From: Acidovorax sp. NB1
GTDB lineage: Bacteria > Pseudomonadota > Gammaproteobacteria > Burkholderiales > Burkholderiaceae_C
Length of the DNA stretch: 64,000 bases
Reading direction: 5' to 3'
Assembly (NCBI RefSeq): GCF_005405905.1
Contig: NZ_BJHU01000057.1
Coordinates: forward strand, 267,543-331,542
A program made the position numbers and the translations under genes. Positions 51,574 through 59,993 of the stretch are shown piece by piece (positions within the stretch are counted from its first letter, which is position 1; every line of letters starts with the position of its first letter). The notes below the pieces were generated by a model. It saw only the letters and a list, made by a program, of their open reading frames with translations, did not search any database and had not been told where the DNA came from.

Positions 51574-51713
51574 AAATCGTCAAGTAAACATTGATATTGG
51601 ATTATTTGAGAGATTAACAGGCGGCGCAACAATGCCCTACGTCAAGCCCCAGGCCGCTGGGGCAACTTTGCTTTTCTCGCCCTTTTGTCGCCGCCTTTGC
51701 ACTGGAGAACCCC

Positions 51714-53075
51714 ATGAGCTTCGTCAACATCGAAAAACCCGCCGCCGGTGCCGAAGGCCCCCGCATGGACGCCGAGTGGCTGGACGCGCACTGGATGCCG
51801 TACACGGCCAACCGCCAGTTCAAGGCCAACCCACGCATGATCGTGGAGGGCAGCGGCGCCTATTACACCGATGCGGACGGTCGCAAGATTTTTGACGGCC
51901 TCTCAGGCCTGTGGTGCGCTGGCCTGGGCCATGGCCGCCGCGAGATCGCCGAGGCCATCGGCAAGCAGGCGATGAAGCTCGACTACGCACCCGCCTTCCA
52001 GTTCGGCCACCCGCTGGGGTTTGAGCTGGCCAACCGCGTGAAGGAGCTGACCCCAGCCGGTCTGGACTACGTGTTCTTCACCGGCTCGGGCTCCGAGTCG
52101 GCCGACACGTCGCTGAAGATGGCGCGTGCCTACTGGCGCGCCAAGGGCCAGGGCACCAAGACGCGGCTGATCGGCCGCGAAAAGGGCTACCACGGCGTGA
52201 ACTTTGGTGGCATCTCGGTGGGTGGCATCGTGGCCAACCGCAAGCTGTTTGGCCAGGGCGTGGAGGCCGACCACCTGCCCCACACCCAGCCACCTGCGGG
52301 CTCGTTCCACAAGGGCATGCCGCCCACGGGCAAGGAGCTGGCCGACCGCCTGCTGGAAGTGATTGCGCTGCACGACGCCAGCAACATCGCTGCCGTGATC
52401 GTCGAGCCCTTCTCGGGCTCGGCCGGCGTGGTGATTCCGCCGGTGGGCTACCTGCAGCGCCTGCGCGAGATCTGCACACAAAACAACATCTTGCTGATTT
52501 TTGACGAAGTGATCAGCGGTTTTGGCCGCAGCGGCGCCTGGACGGGTGCCGAGGCCTTTGGCGTGACGCCCGACATCCTGAACTTTGCCAAGCAAGTCAC
52601 CAACGGCGCGCAGCCGCTGGGCGGCGTGGTGGCCACCAAGGAGATCTACGACACCTTCATGGCGGCAGGCGGGCCGGAGTACATGCTCGAATTCCCACAC
52701 GGCTACACCTACTCGGCCCACCCCGTGGCCTGCGCTGCGGGCATTGCGGCGCTCGACATCCTGCAAAAGGAAGACATGATCGGCCGCGTCAAAGCGCTGG
52801 CCCCGTACTTTGAGAACGCCGTGCACAGCCTCAAGGGCGCCAAGCATGTGGCCGACATCCGCAACTTTGGCCTGGCGGCAGGCTTCACCATTGCAGCGCT
52901 GCCCGGCGAGCCCGCCAAGCGCCCGTACGAGATTGCGATGAACTGCTGGAAGAAGGGCTTTTATGTGCGCTACGGTGGCGACACCATCCAGCTGGCACCG
53001 CCCTTCATCAGCACCCAGGCCGAAATCGACCGCCTGATCAGCGCACTGGGCGACGCCCTGCAAGAAACCGCCTGA
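51714..53075 (+). CDS. omega-amino acid-pyruvate aminotransferase (beta-alanine type)
   Basis: Class III PLP-dependent aminotransferase of 453 residues. Motifs are WMPYTANRQFKANPRMIV at the N-terminus (typical of beta-alanine:pyruvate enzymes), FFTGSGSESADTSLKMARAY, YHGVNFGG, LIFDEVISGFGRSG and the PLP-lysine segment FAKQVTNGAQPLGG. It would convert beta-alanine and pyruvate to malonate semialdehyde and alanine. The next enzyme, the mmsA product, lies two genes downstream, which supports this substrate. A DJ-1 protein gene sits between them. Confidence 0.92.
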   Translation: MSFVNIEKPAAGAEGPRMDAEWLDAHWMPYTANRQFKANPRMIVEGSGAYYTDADGRKIFDGLSGLWCAGLGHGRREIAEAIGKQAMKLDYAPAFQFGHPLGFELANRVKELTPAGLDYVFFTGSGSESADTSLKMARAYWRAKGQGTKTRLIGREKGYHGVNFGGISVGGIVANRKLFGQGVEADHLPHTQPPAGSFHKGMPPTGKELADRLLEVIALHDASNIAAVIVEPFSGSAGVVIPPVGYLQRLREICTQNNILLIFDEVISGFGRSGAWTGAEAFGVTPDILNFAKQVTNGAQPLGGVVATKEIYDTFMAAGGPEYMLEFPHGYTYSAHPVACAAGIAALDILQKEDMIGRVKALAPYFENAVHSLKGAKHVADIRNFGLAAGFTIAALPGEPAKRPYEIAMNCWKKGFYVRYGGDTIQLAPPFISTQAEIDRLISALGDALQETA

Positions 53076-53104
53076 GCGTCCTTCGCCAGCCTGTCAGCCC
53101 TTCC

Positions 53105-53743
53105 ATGCGCATTTCCATCCTCACCTTCGACGCCTTCAACGACCTCGACTCGCTGGTGGCGTTTGGCATGCTCAGCCGCATCGCGCTGCTGGGCGACACA
53201 GACTGGCAGGTGCGCATTGCGAGCCCCACGCCGCGCGTCACGTCCATGAACGGCCTCACCATCGACGCGCACGAAGACCTGAGCCAGTTGGCCCAGGCCG
53301 ATGCGGTGCTGGTGGGCAGCGGCATGAAGACGCGTGAGGTGGCGAACACCCCGGCGCTGATGGAGCAGCTGCGTGCGCTGAACCCTGAACGCCAGTTGCT
53401 GGCGGCGCAGTGCTCGGGCACCTTCCTGCTCAGCCGCCTGGGCCTGCTCAGCGGCACGCCCGCCTGCACGGACCTGACCAGCAAGCCCTGGGTGGTGGAG
53501 TCGGGCGTCGATGTGGTGCCCCGCGCGTTTGCGGCCCACGGCAACGTGGCCACGGCGGGCGGTTGCCTGGCGTCGCAGTACCTGGTGGCGTGGCTGCTGG
53601 CCCGCCTCAAGGGGCTGGACGCGGCGCGCGAGGTGCTGCACTACTTTGCCCCGGTGGGCGAAAAGCAGGAATTCATCGACCGCGCCATGGCCCACGTGCT
53701 ACCAACGCTGAAGGCCCAGGCAGCGGCACCCGCAGTGGCATAG
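53105..53743 (+). CDS. DJ-1/PfpI family protein
   Basis: A 212-residue DJ-1/ThiJ/PfpI-type protein. It starts MRISILTFDAFNDLDSLV and has the nucleophile elbow AAQCSGTFLLSRLGLL with the conserved Cys. The His-type partner region follows in GNVATAGGCLASQYLV. Relatives include isonitrile hydratases, glyoxalases and amidases. It is placed between the aminotransferase and mmsA genes on the same strand with short gaps (29 and 79 bases). It may detoxify an aldehyde or clear an amide in that pathway, but this is only context. Confidence 0.87.
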   Translation: MRISILTFDAFNDLDSLVAFGMLSRIALLGDTDWQVRIASPTPRVTSMNGLTIDAHEDLSQLAQADAVLVGSGMKTREVANTPALMEQLRALNPERQLLAAQCSGTFLLSRLGLLSGTPACTDLTSKPWVVESGVDVVPRAFAAHGNVATAGGCLASQYLVAWLLARLKGLDAAREVLHYFAPVGEKQEFIDRAMAHVLPTLKAQAAAPAVA

Positions 53744-53760
53744 ACAGCGTATTTACTCAC

Positions 53761-53810
53761 TTTTTTATAGCTATCAGCACACACCCAGTGCGCGGAAACG
53801 GCAATTTTTC
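53761..53810 (+). repeat. dispersed TATAGCTAT repeat, intergenic copy before mmsA
   Basis: TTTTTTATAGCTATCAGCAC, then CCCAGTGCGCGGAAACGGC and AATTTTTC. It lies 13 bases before the mmsA start codon. Its blocks are in the same order as those at 36201. Confidence 0.65.
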
Positions 53811-53822
53811 TTTGAAATCACC

Positions 53823-55340
53823 ATGAACCACGACAAGAACGTCACCACCACCATCGGCCACCTGATCGACGGCAAGCTCGTTGCAGACACCGAGCGCACG
53901 CAGCCGGTGTTCAACCCCGCCACCGGCCAATCGACCACCAGCGTGGCGCTGGCCAGCCAGGCCACGGTCGAAGCGGCCATCGCCTCCGCCGAGGCCGCCT
54001 TCCCCGCCTGGCGCAACACGCCGCCGCTGAAGCGCGCCCGCGTGATGAGCAAGCTGAAGGTGCTGCTAGAAGAAAACGCCGACAAGATCGCCGCCCTGAT
54101 CACAGCGGAACATGGCAAGGTGCTGGCCGATGCGCACGGCGAGTTGCAGCGCGGCATCGAGAACGTGGAATACGCGAGCTACGCGCCCGAACTGCTCAAG
54201 GGCGAGCACAGCCGCAATGTCGGTCCATCGATTGACTCGTGGTCCGAATTCCAGGCGCTGGGCGTCACTGCCGGCATCACGCCCTTTAACTTCCCGGCCA
54301 TGGTGCCGCTGTGGATGTGGCCGATGGCCGTGGCCTGTGGCAACACCTTTGTGCTCAAGCCGTCCGAGCGCGATCCCAGCAGCACCCTGTTCATCGCACA
54401 ACTGGCGCTGGAGGCAGGCTTACCGCCCGGCGTGCTCAACGTGGTCAACGGCGACAAGCTGGCCGTGGACACGCTGCTGCAAGACCCGCGCGTCAAGGCG
54501 GTGAGCTTTGTGGGCTCCACGCCCATTGCCGAGTACATCTACGCCGAAGGCTGCAAGCACGGCAAGCGCGTGCAGGCCCTGGGCGGCGCCAAGAACCACG
54601 CCGTGCTCATGCCCGACGCGGACGTGGACAACGCCGTGAGCGCCCTGATGGGCGCGGCCTACGGATCGTGCGGCGAACGCTGCATGGCCATCCCGCTGCT
54701 GGTGGCCGTGGGCGACGCAGTGGGTGACGCGGTGATCGCGGGCCTGAAGACCGAGATCGCCAAGATGAAGGTCGGCCCCGGCACCGACAACAGCAACGAC
54801 ATGGGCCCGCTGGTCACCAAGCCGCACTTCGAGAAGGTGAAGGCCTATGTGGACAGCGGCGTGGCCGAGGGCGCCACGCTGGTGGTGGACGGTCGCTCGG
54901 TGAAGGTCGCCGGTCATGAAGAAGGCTACTTCCTGGGCGCCTGCCTGTTCGACAACGTCAAGCCCGGCATGAAGATCTACCAGGAAGAAATCTTTGGCCC
55001 CGTGCTCGGCGTGGTGCGCGTGAAGACGCTGCAGGAAGCCATGCAGCTCATCAACGACCACGAATACGGCAACGGCACCTGTATCTTCACCCGCGACGGC
55101 GAGGCCGCCCGCTACTTCACCGACCACATCCAGGTCGGCATGGTGGGCGTGAACGTGCCCCTGCCCGTGCCCGTGGCCTACCACTCGTTCGGCGGCTGGA
55201 AGCGCAGCCTGTTCGGCGACCTGCACGCCTACGGCCCGGACGCCGTGCGTTTCTATACCAAGCGCAAGACCATCACGCAGCGCTGGCCGTCGGCTGGCGT
55301 GCGTGAGGGGGCGGTGTTCAGCTTTCCGAGCAGCCGCTGA
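53823..55340 (+). CDS. mmsA: CoA-acylating methylmalonate/malonate-semialdehyde dehydrogenase
   Basis: A 505-residue aldehyde dehydrogenase of the MmsA/IolA type, which makes acetyl-CoA or propionyl-CoA from malonate or methylmalonate semialdehyde with NAD and CoA. It has GVTAGITPFNFPAMVPLWMW, the NAD-binding VSFVGSTPIAEYIY, the catalytic Cys in YGSCGERCMA, and GNVPLPVPVAYHSFGGWK-like sequence near the C-terminus (VNVPLPVPVAYHSFGGWK). The gene closes the aminotransferase-DJ-1-mmsA unit. The stop is followed by a terminator. A dispersed repeat occupies the short gap upstream, so the ribosome binding site is weak. Confidence 0.95.
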   Translation: MNHDKNVTTTIGHLIDGKLVADTERTQPVFNPATGQSTTSVALASQATVEAAIASAEAAFPAWRNTPPLKRARVMSKLKVLLEENADKIAALITAEHGKVLADAHGELQRGIENVEYASYAPELLKGEHSRNVGPSIDSWSEFQALGVTAGITPFNFPAMVPLWMWPMAVACGNTFVLKPSERDPSSTLFIAQLALEAGLPPGVLNVVNGDKLAVDTLLQDPRVKAVSFVGSTPIAEYIYAEGCKHGKRVQALGGAKNHAVLMPDADVDNAVSALMGAAYGSCGERCMAIPLLVAVGDAVGDAVIAGLKTEIAKMKVGPGTDNSNDMGPLVTKPHFEKVKAYVDSGVAEGATLVVDGRSVKVAGHEEGYFLGACLFDNVKPGMKIYQEEIFGPVLGVVRVKTLQEAMQLINDHEYGNGTCIFTRDGEAARYFTDHIQVGMVGVNVPLPVPVAYHSFGGWKRSLFGDLHAYGPDAVRFYTKRKTITQRWPSAGVREGAVFSFPSSR

Positions 55341-55392
55341 GCGCGGGGCGCCACAGCGCTCCAGACGTTGCACAGAACTTATTCACGCGCTG

Positions 55393-55427
55393 GCCCCCTG
55401 CACCTCACAGAGCAGGGGGCTTTTTCT
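55393..55427. terminator. terminator between mmsA and the tolC-like gene
   Basis: GCCCCCTGC and GCAGGGGGC form a perfect 9-bp stem followed by TTTTTCT on the plus strand. It lies between two convergent genes. Confidence 0.88.
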
Positions 55428-55451
55428 ACTCGCCGCTCCCGCAATGTGGAC

Positions 55452-56810
55452 TCAGGGCGCCTTGAGCAGTGCATTCACAGCAGCAATGCTGCCATCCCGA
55501 TCCCCGCCGGCCAGGGCCTGGAGGCGCACACAAGACACCAGGTAGGTATAACGCGCCCGGGCCAGGTCGCGCAGGGCCAGCTCTTTTTGCTGCTCTGCGT
55601 TCAGGATGTCCACCAGGGTTCTGGCACCACCCTCAAACGAGCGGCGGCTGGACACCACCAACTGCGTGGCGGACCGTGCAGCCTGCTCCAGCGCCAGGAT
55701 GCGCAGGCGGCCTTCGCTGACCCCCCGGAACTCGGTGTGGATGCGCAGGCTGAGGTCCCGGCGCGCCGCCTCCAGCAGTTCGCGGGCCTGCACCTGCTCC
55801 GCCACCGCCTGGCGCACCGTGGAGTTGACATAGCCACCCGCAAACAGGGGCATGTTCAGCTGCAGGCCAATCACACGGTTGGTATAGCTGGAGCTGGGCG
55901 TGGTGACGTTCTCGCTGCCACTGCGCGTCCATTGGGCCACGGCATCCAGCGTAGGGAGATGCCCGGTGCGGGCCTTCTCGATCTCCAGCCGGGCCACATC
56001 CAGCCGCGCTTTCTGTTGCCGGATTTCAGGACTGCTGTCTTCTGCCAGGGCCAGCCAGTCCTGCACGCTGCGCTGTTCGGGCGTCCAGGCTGCGAACTTG
56101 GCCTCATCCAGTGGGCTGAGCGTCTCCACTGGCTGGTTGACCAGTGTCTCCAGCTGGCGGCGCGCGTAGTCCAGCTGCTGCCGTATCTCCAACTCCTGCG
56201 CCACGGCCATGTCCAGTCGGGCCTGGGCTTCGTCGATGTCGGTGCGCGTGCCACTGCCCGCCACCAGCAGCTTGCGCGCGGCGTCCAACTGGGTGGTGGT
56301 GGTGTTCTTCTGCGCACGCGCCAGGGCCAGCTGGTCTTGCGCCAGCAACAGCTGCAGGTAGGCGTCGGTCACGCGCACTCCCAGGCTCTGTAGCTCCCGG
56401 TCCAACTGCGCGCCCACTTCAGCGCGCATCTGATGGGCCTGCTCCAGCCCTACTGACAGTGACTTGCGGTAGACAGGTTGGCGCAGGGTCAAGGTGGCGT
56501 TGTGGCTGGTGTAGTTTTCATCCACGGTCACCGACCGGCCCAGGACGTTGCGTTGCGTGTTGCTCAGGTCGTTGCGGTTGCGAGCTGCGCTGAATGCCAC
56601 ATTGGGGTAGCGCATGGCCTTGGCCTGCTCTACCCGCTCATCCCCTACATCGGCGGCCGCACGGGCGGCTCGAATGGTGGCGTCCTGCTGCAATGCTGCC
56701 TGGTATGCCTGCTGGAGGTCCATGGACCAGGCAGGTCCTGCGCATACCGCCAAGACGGAGAGCGAAACCGCCCGCAAGGCGTTCGACGGCGAGGAAGAAA
56801 AAGCTAGCAT
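55452..56810 (-). CDS. TolC-family outer membrane channel of a type I secretion system
   Basis: A product of about 452 residues with signal peptide (ALRAVSLSVLAVCAGPAWS). It has the TolC alternation of long alpha-helical segments and short strands, for example LQQAYQAALQQDATIRAAR, YLQLLLAQDQLALARAQKN and the second half SYTNRVIGLQLNMPLFAGGY. ATG 56810 is chosen because GGAAGAG lies seven bases upstream. A GTG at 56816 overlaps the HlyD stop but is too close to that site. It is the last gene of the secretion unit, closed by a terminator. Confidence 0.92.
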   Translation of the reverse strand: MLAFSSSPSNALRAVSLSVLAVCAGPAWSMDLQQAYQAALQQDATIRAARAAADVGDERVEQAKAMRYPNVAFSAARNRNDLSNTQRNVLGRSVTVDENYTSHNATLTLRQPVYRKSLSVGLEQAHQMRAEVGAQLDRELQSLGVRVTDAYLQLLLAQDQLALARAQKNTTTTQLDAARKLLVAGSGTRTDIDEAQARLDMAVAQELEIRQQLDYARRQLETLVNQPVETLSPLDEAKFAAWTPEQRSVQDWLALAEDSSPEIRQQKARLDVARLEIEKARTGHLPTLDAVAQWTRSGSENVTTPSSSYTNRVIGLQLNMPLFAGGYVNSTVRQAVAEQVQARELLEAARRDLSLRIHTEFRGVSEGRLRILALEQAARSATQLVVSSRRSFEGGARTLVDILNAEQQKELALRDLARARYTYLVSCVRLQALAGGDRDGSIAAVNALLKAP

Positions 56811-56812
56811 GC

Positions 56813-58171
56813 TCACTCTTCCTTCAGGGAGCCCGACACACGCTTGAGCAAGGGGCCCAGCAGATAGGTCAGCATGGTGCGCTCGCCGGTCTTGATGACC
56901 ACCTCGGCCGGCATGCCTGGCTGCAAGTGGCGTGCGCCCAGCGTCTTCATACCATCCGGCGTGACCTTGACCCGCGCAAGGTAATAGGTCTGGTTGCTTT
57001 GTGCATCCGTCAGCAGATCCCCAGAGACCGAGGCCAGCTCTCCCTGCACCACCAGTTGCGGCGAGTGGGCAAACGCGCTGAAACGCACATCGGCATGCAG
57101 GCCCGGGCGCACCTTGTCGATCAGGTGGGGGGCAATACGGGCCTCCAGCACCAAAGGCTCATCAGGAGGGACGATGCCCATCAGCTGCTGCCCCGCCTGG
57201 ACCACCGCCCCCACGGTCTGCACCGCAAGGCCCACCACCTGGCCAGTAGCGGGCGCACGGATTTCGGTGCGATCCAGATCGGCCTTCAGCGCGGTGAACT
57301 TGTCGGCATCTGACTGCACCTCCCGCGTGATGTCTGCGAGGTTCGTCTCGACTTCCTTGCGGTATTCCTGCTGCCGGGCCAGGGCCCGCTGGCGCATTTC
57401 CCCGACCGTGCGCTGCGTGCGCGCCGTGTTGCCCAGCAACTCCGTGATGGCCAGGTTGGAATCAGCCACCATGCGTTCGAGTTCCAGTTGCCGATTGCGG
57501 GGGGAGTAGCCCTCCTTAACCAGCTCGCGCGTATGGCGCAGCTCCTCTTCGAGCGATGCCAGTTGCCCACGTCGGCTGGTCAGCATGCCCGCATAGGCCT
57601 GCAGCAAGGCGTTCTGGCCCTGGATACTCTCTTCGATGCCCTGCAGGTCCGCACGCAGTGCCGCGCGCCGCGATTGGATCAGTTGCTCCTGGTTCTTCAT
57701 CTGCTGCTGAATCAGCGGGTCTGCCACCGCAGCCTGCAAGTCCGGGTGAAACACGATGGCGGCAGCACCCGATTGCTCGGCCAGCAACCGCCCCTGGACC
57801 GCCCGCAAACCCAGGTACCGCTGGCGGACCGCCTCGTAGTTGGCCTTGGCCACCGCGTCATCCAGAGATATCAACGGTTGCCCCGCCTGCACCACGTCAC
57901 CCTCGCGCACAAAGACCTGCTTGACGATGCCCCCGCTGAGGTGCTGCACCGCTTTGCGTTTGGTGTCGATCGCAACCACGCCCTGACTGGGCACCCCCTC
58001 GTCCAGGGGAGCAACAGCCGCCCACAGCAAAAATCCCCCCAGGCCCAGGCCCAGCACCCACAGCCCAGTGCGCGCCGCACGCCCGGTATCCGAGGGAGGC
58101 AGGGGCGCCGATCGGGCTCCCGGCAGTGAGGAGATCGAAGGTGCTTGTTTCAAGGGTTCAGTGTGGGCCAT
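56813..58171 (-). CDS. HlyD-family type I secretion periplasmic adaptor
   Basis: A 452-residue membrane fusion protein of the PrtE/HlyD type. A single membrane helix (LWVLGLGLGGFLLWAAVAP) lies near residues 37-55. It is followed by the lipoyl-like HLSGGIVKQVFVREGDVVQAG, a long coiled-coil (about 120-290) and the second lipoyl half (DRTEIRAPATGQVVGLAVQT). The C-terminal end RHLQPGMPAEVVIKTGERTML is the adaptor's family signature. ATG 58171 is used; the frame extends upstream but without relevance. It links the ABC proteins to the TolC channel. Confidence 0.94.
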   Translation of the reverse strand: MAHTEPLKQAPSISSLPGARSAPLPPSDTGRAARTGLWVLGLGLGGFLLWAAVAPLDEGVPSQGVVAIDTKRKAVQHLSGGIVKQVFVREGDVVQAGQPLISLDDAVAKANYEAVRQRYLGLRAVQGRLLAEQSGAAAIVFHPDLQAAVADPLIQQQMKNQEQLIQSRRAALRADLQGIEESIQGQNALLQAYAGMLTSRRGQLASLEEELRHTRELVKEGYSPRNRQLELERMVADSNLAITELLGNTARTQRTVGEMRQRALARQQEYRKEVETNLADITREVQSDADKFTALKADLDRTEIRAPATGQVVGLAVQTVGAVVQAGQQLMGIVPPDEPLVLEARIAPHLIDKVRPGLHADVRFSAFAHSPQLVVQGELASVSGDLLTDAQSNQTYYLARVKVTPDGMKTLGARHLQPGMPAEVVIKTGERTMLTYLLGPLLKRVSGSLKEE

Positions 58172-58220
58172 GGGCGGATGTTCAGAAAATGTTCGCTCGT
58201 ATCGAATGCGCACAGCGCGT

Positions 58221-59966
58221 TCAGGCGGGCAGCGGCTGCGGGGCAGGCAAAGACCCAGCAGCTGAAGGGGAGGGGGCTTGGCGTGCCGCCTGCAGCTGCG
58301 CCAGGACTTCGTCACGCGGGCCTTTCAGCTGTACCTGACCGTCCTGCAGAACCAGCACCTGATCTGCAAGTGCAAGCACTCCCGCCCGATGCGTCACCAT
58401 CACGACGGTCTTGCCGCGCTCCTTGAGCTGGCGCATGGCCCCGAGCAAGGCCGCTTCGCCCACGTCGTCCAGGTGGGCGTTGGGCTCATCGAGCACCAAG
58501 AGCGCTGGATCACCGTACAGAGCCCGGGCCAGTCCGATGCGTTGGCGTTGCCCCCCCGAAAGCAAGCGCCCGCCCTCTCCAATCGGCGTGTCATAGCCTT
58601 TGGGGAATCTCAGCACCATCTCATGCAGGCCCGCGCATTGGGCCGCAGCAATGACCTTGGCAGAATCCACCGCTGCAAAACGTGCGATGTTCTCGGCAAT
58701 CGTCCCGCCGAACAAAACCGTATCCTGTGGCAGGTAACCTACCTGAGGGCCCAAGGTCTCATGGCTCCAGGCGGTGGGGGGCTGGCCATCAAACAACAAC
58801 TCTCCCTGCGATACGGGCCAGACTCCCACCAGCACGCGCGCCAGCGTGGATTTGCCGGAACCCGAGGGGCCCAACACCACCGTCAGCGAACCCGGCGGAG
58901 CATGCAGGTCCACCTGCTGAAGAATCGGCGTCACCCGCCCCGGCGCAGTGGCATGCACATCGCGCAGCTGAACATCCCCTTGCAGACGCGGGGCTGCAGA
59001 GATCTTGGGCAACGGCGGATGCTCTTGCAGCAGTTGCTCCAACCGAAAGAAGGCCGCGCGGGCCCCCAAAAAGCCGCGCCACGCACTCACCACCTGGTCA
59101 ATCGGAGCCAAGGCGCGGGTCATCAGCACGTTGGCAGCAATCATGGCTCCGGCCGATAGCTGGCCATCGATCACCAGCAAAGCACCCACCGCCAACGACA
59201 GCGCCTGCTGCGCATAACGCACAGACTTGCTCCAGGCCGTGATGCGGTGCGTCAGGCCCTGGGCTGCCGCGTGCAGTTCGGCATAGCGCGCTTGCAGCAA
59301 CGCCCAACGGTGGTGCAACTGCTGCAACATGCCCATGGCCTCAACCGCCTCGGCATTGCGCAATTTGCCATTCAGGTAGGCATGCGACCGGCCCTGCGCC
59401 TTGGCCAGGGATTCGGAAGGCGCCACCGTGCGCTGGTGCCCCAGCCATGCCAAGGCGGCCTGGATCAGAGCAAAGACCACGGCCACGGCGCCCAGCAGGG
59501 GGTGCAGCAAGAACAGCACCCCGATGTAGATAGGGGCCCATGGCAGATCGAAAAAGGCAAAAATGCTGGGGCCCGTCAGGAACTGGCGCACCTCCGTCAG
59601 GTCCGTGAACGACTGGCCAGGGCTTCCCCCGCCCTCACGGACGCTGCGCGCGAAACCTGCCGAGAAAACACGCTCCCCCAGCAACCGGTCCAGACGCACC
59701 CCCGCGCGCACGAGCAGCCGGGACCGCGCCCATTCCGCAAATGCCATGGCGGCAAACAGGAACAGGATAAGCAGCGAGACCACCAGCAAGGTGAGCTCGT
59801 TGCGGCTGACCAGCACACGGTCGTAGATCTGCAGCATGTACAGCGTGGGTGCCAGCATGAGCAGATTGGCCACCATGCTGAAAATTGCGATCACGACCCA
59901 TTCACGCTGCAGGCTACGCAGGGCCTGGGTGATTTCGCTGCGCGAGAAAAATCCGCTGATGGACAT
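58221..59966 (-). CDS. type I secretion ABC permease/ATPase (PrtD-like), second of two
   Basis: A 581-residue fused permease/ATPase. Residues 1-320 contain membrane helices (FSMVANLLMLAPTLYMLQIYDRVL near the N-terminus). The ATPase domain has Walker A GPSGSGKST (about 365-373), signature LSGGQRQR (about 468) and Walker B LLVLDEPNAHLDD (about 488). It lacks an N-terminal peptidase or CLD domain, as in PrtD/AprD exporters. A second complete homologue is encoded directly upstream, 27 bases away. The pair may form a heterodimer. Confidence 0.94.
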   Translation of the reverse strand: MSISGFFSRSEITQALRSLQREWVVIAIFSMVANLLMLAPTLYMLQIYDRVLVSRNELTLLVVSLLILFLFAAMAFAEWARSRLLVRAGVRLDRLLGERVFSAGFARSVREGGGSPGQSFTDLTEVRQFLTGPSIFAFFDLPWAPIYIGVLFLLHPLLGAVAVVFALIQAALAWLGHQRTVAPSESLAKAQGRSHAYLNGKLRNAEAVEAMGMLQQLHHRWALLQARYAELHAAAQGLTHRITAWSKSVRYAQQALSLAVGALLVIDGQLSAGAMIAANVLMTRALAPIDQVVSAWRGFLGARAAFFRLEQLLQEHPPLPKISAAPRLQGDVQLRDVHATAPGRVTPILQQVDLHAPPGSLTVVLGPSGSGKSTLARVLVGVWPVSQGELLFDGQPPTAWSHETLGPQVGYLPQDTVLFGGTIAENIARFAAVDSAKVIAAAQCAGLHEMVLRFPKGYDTPIGEGGRLLSGGQRQRIGLARALYGDPALLVLDEPNAHLDDVGEAALLGAMRQLKERGKTVVMVTHRAGVLALADQVLVLQDGQVQLKGPRDEVLAQLQAARQAPSPSAAGSLPAPQPLPA

Positions 59967-59993
59967 GGTGTCAGTTGGGTTGGAAGAAGGGGA

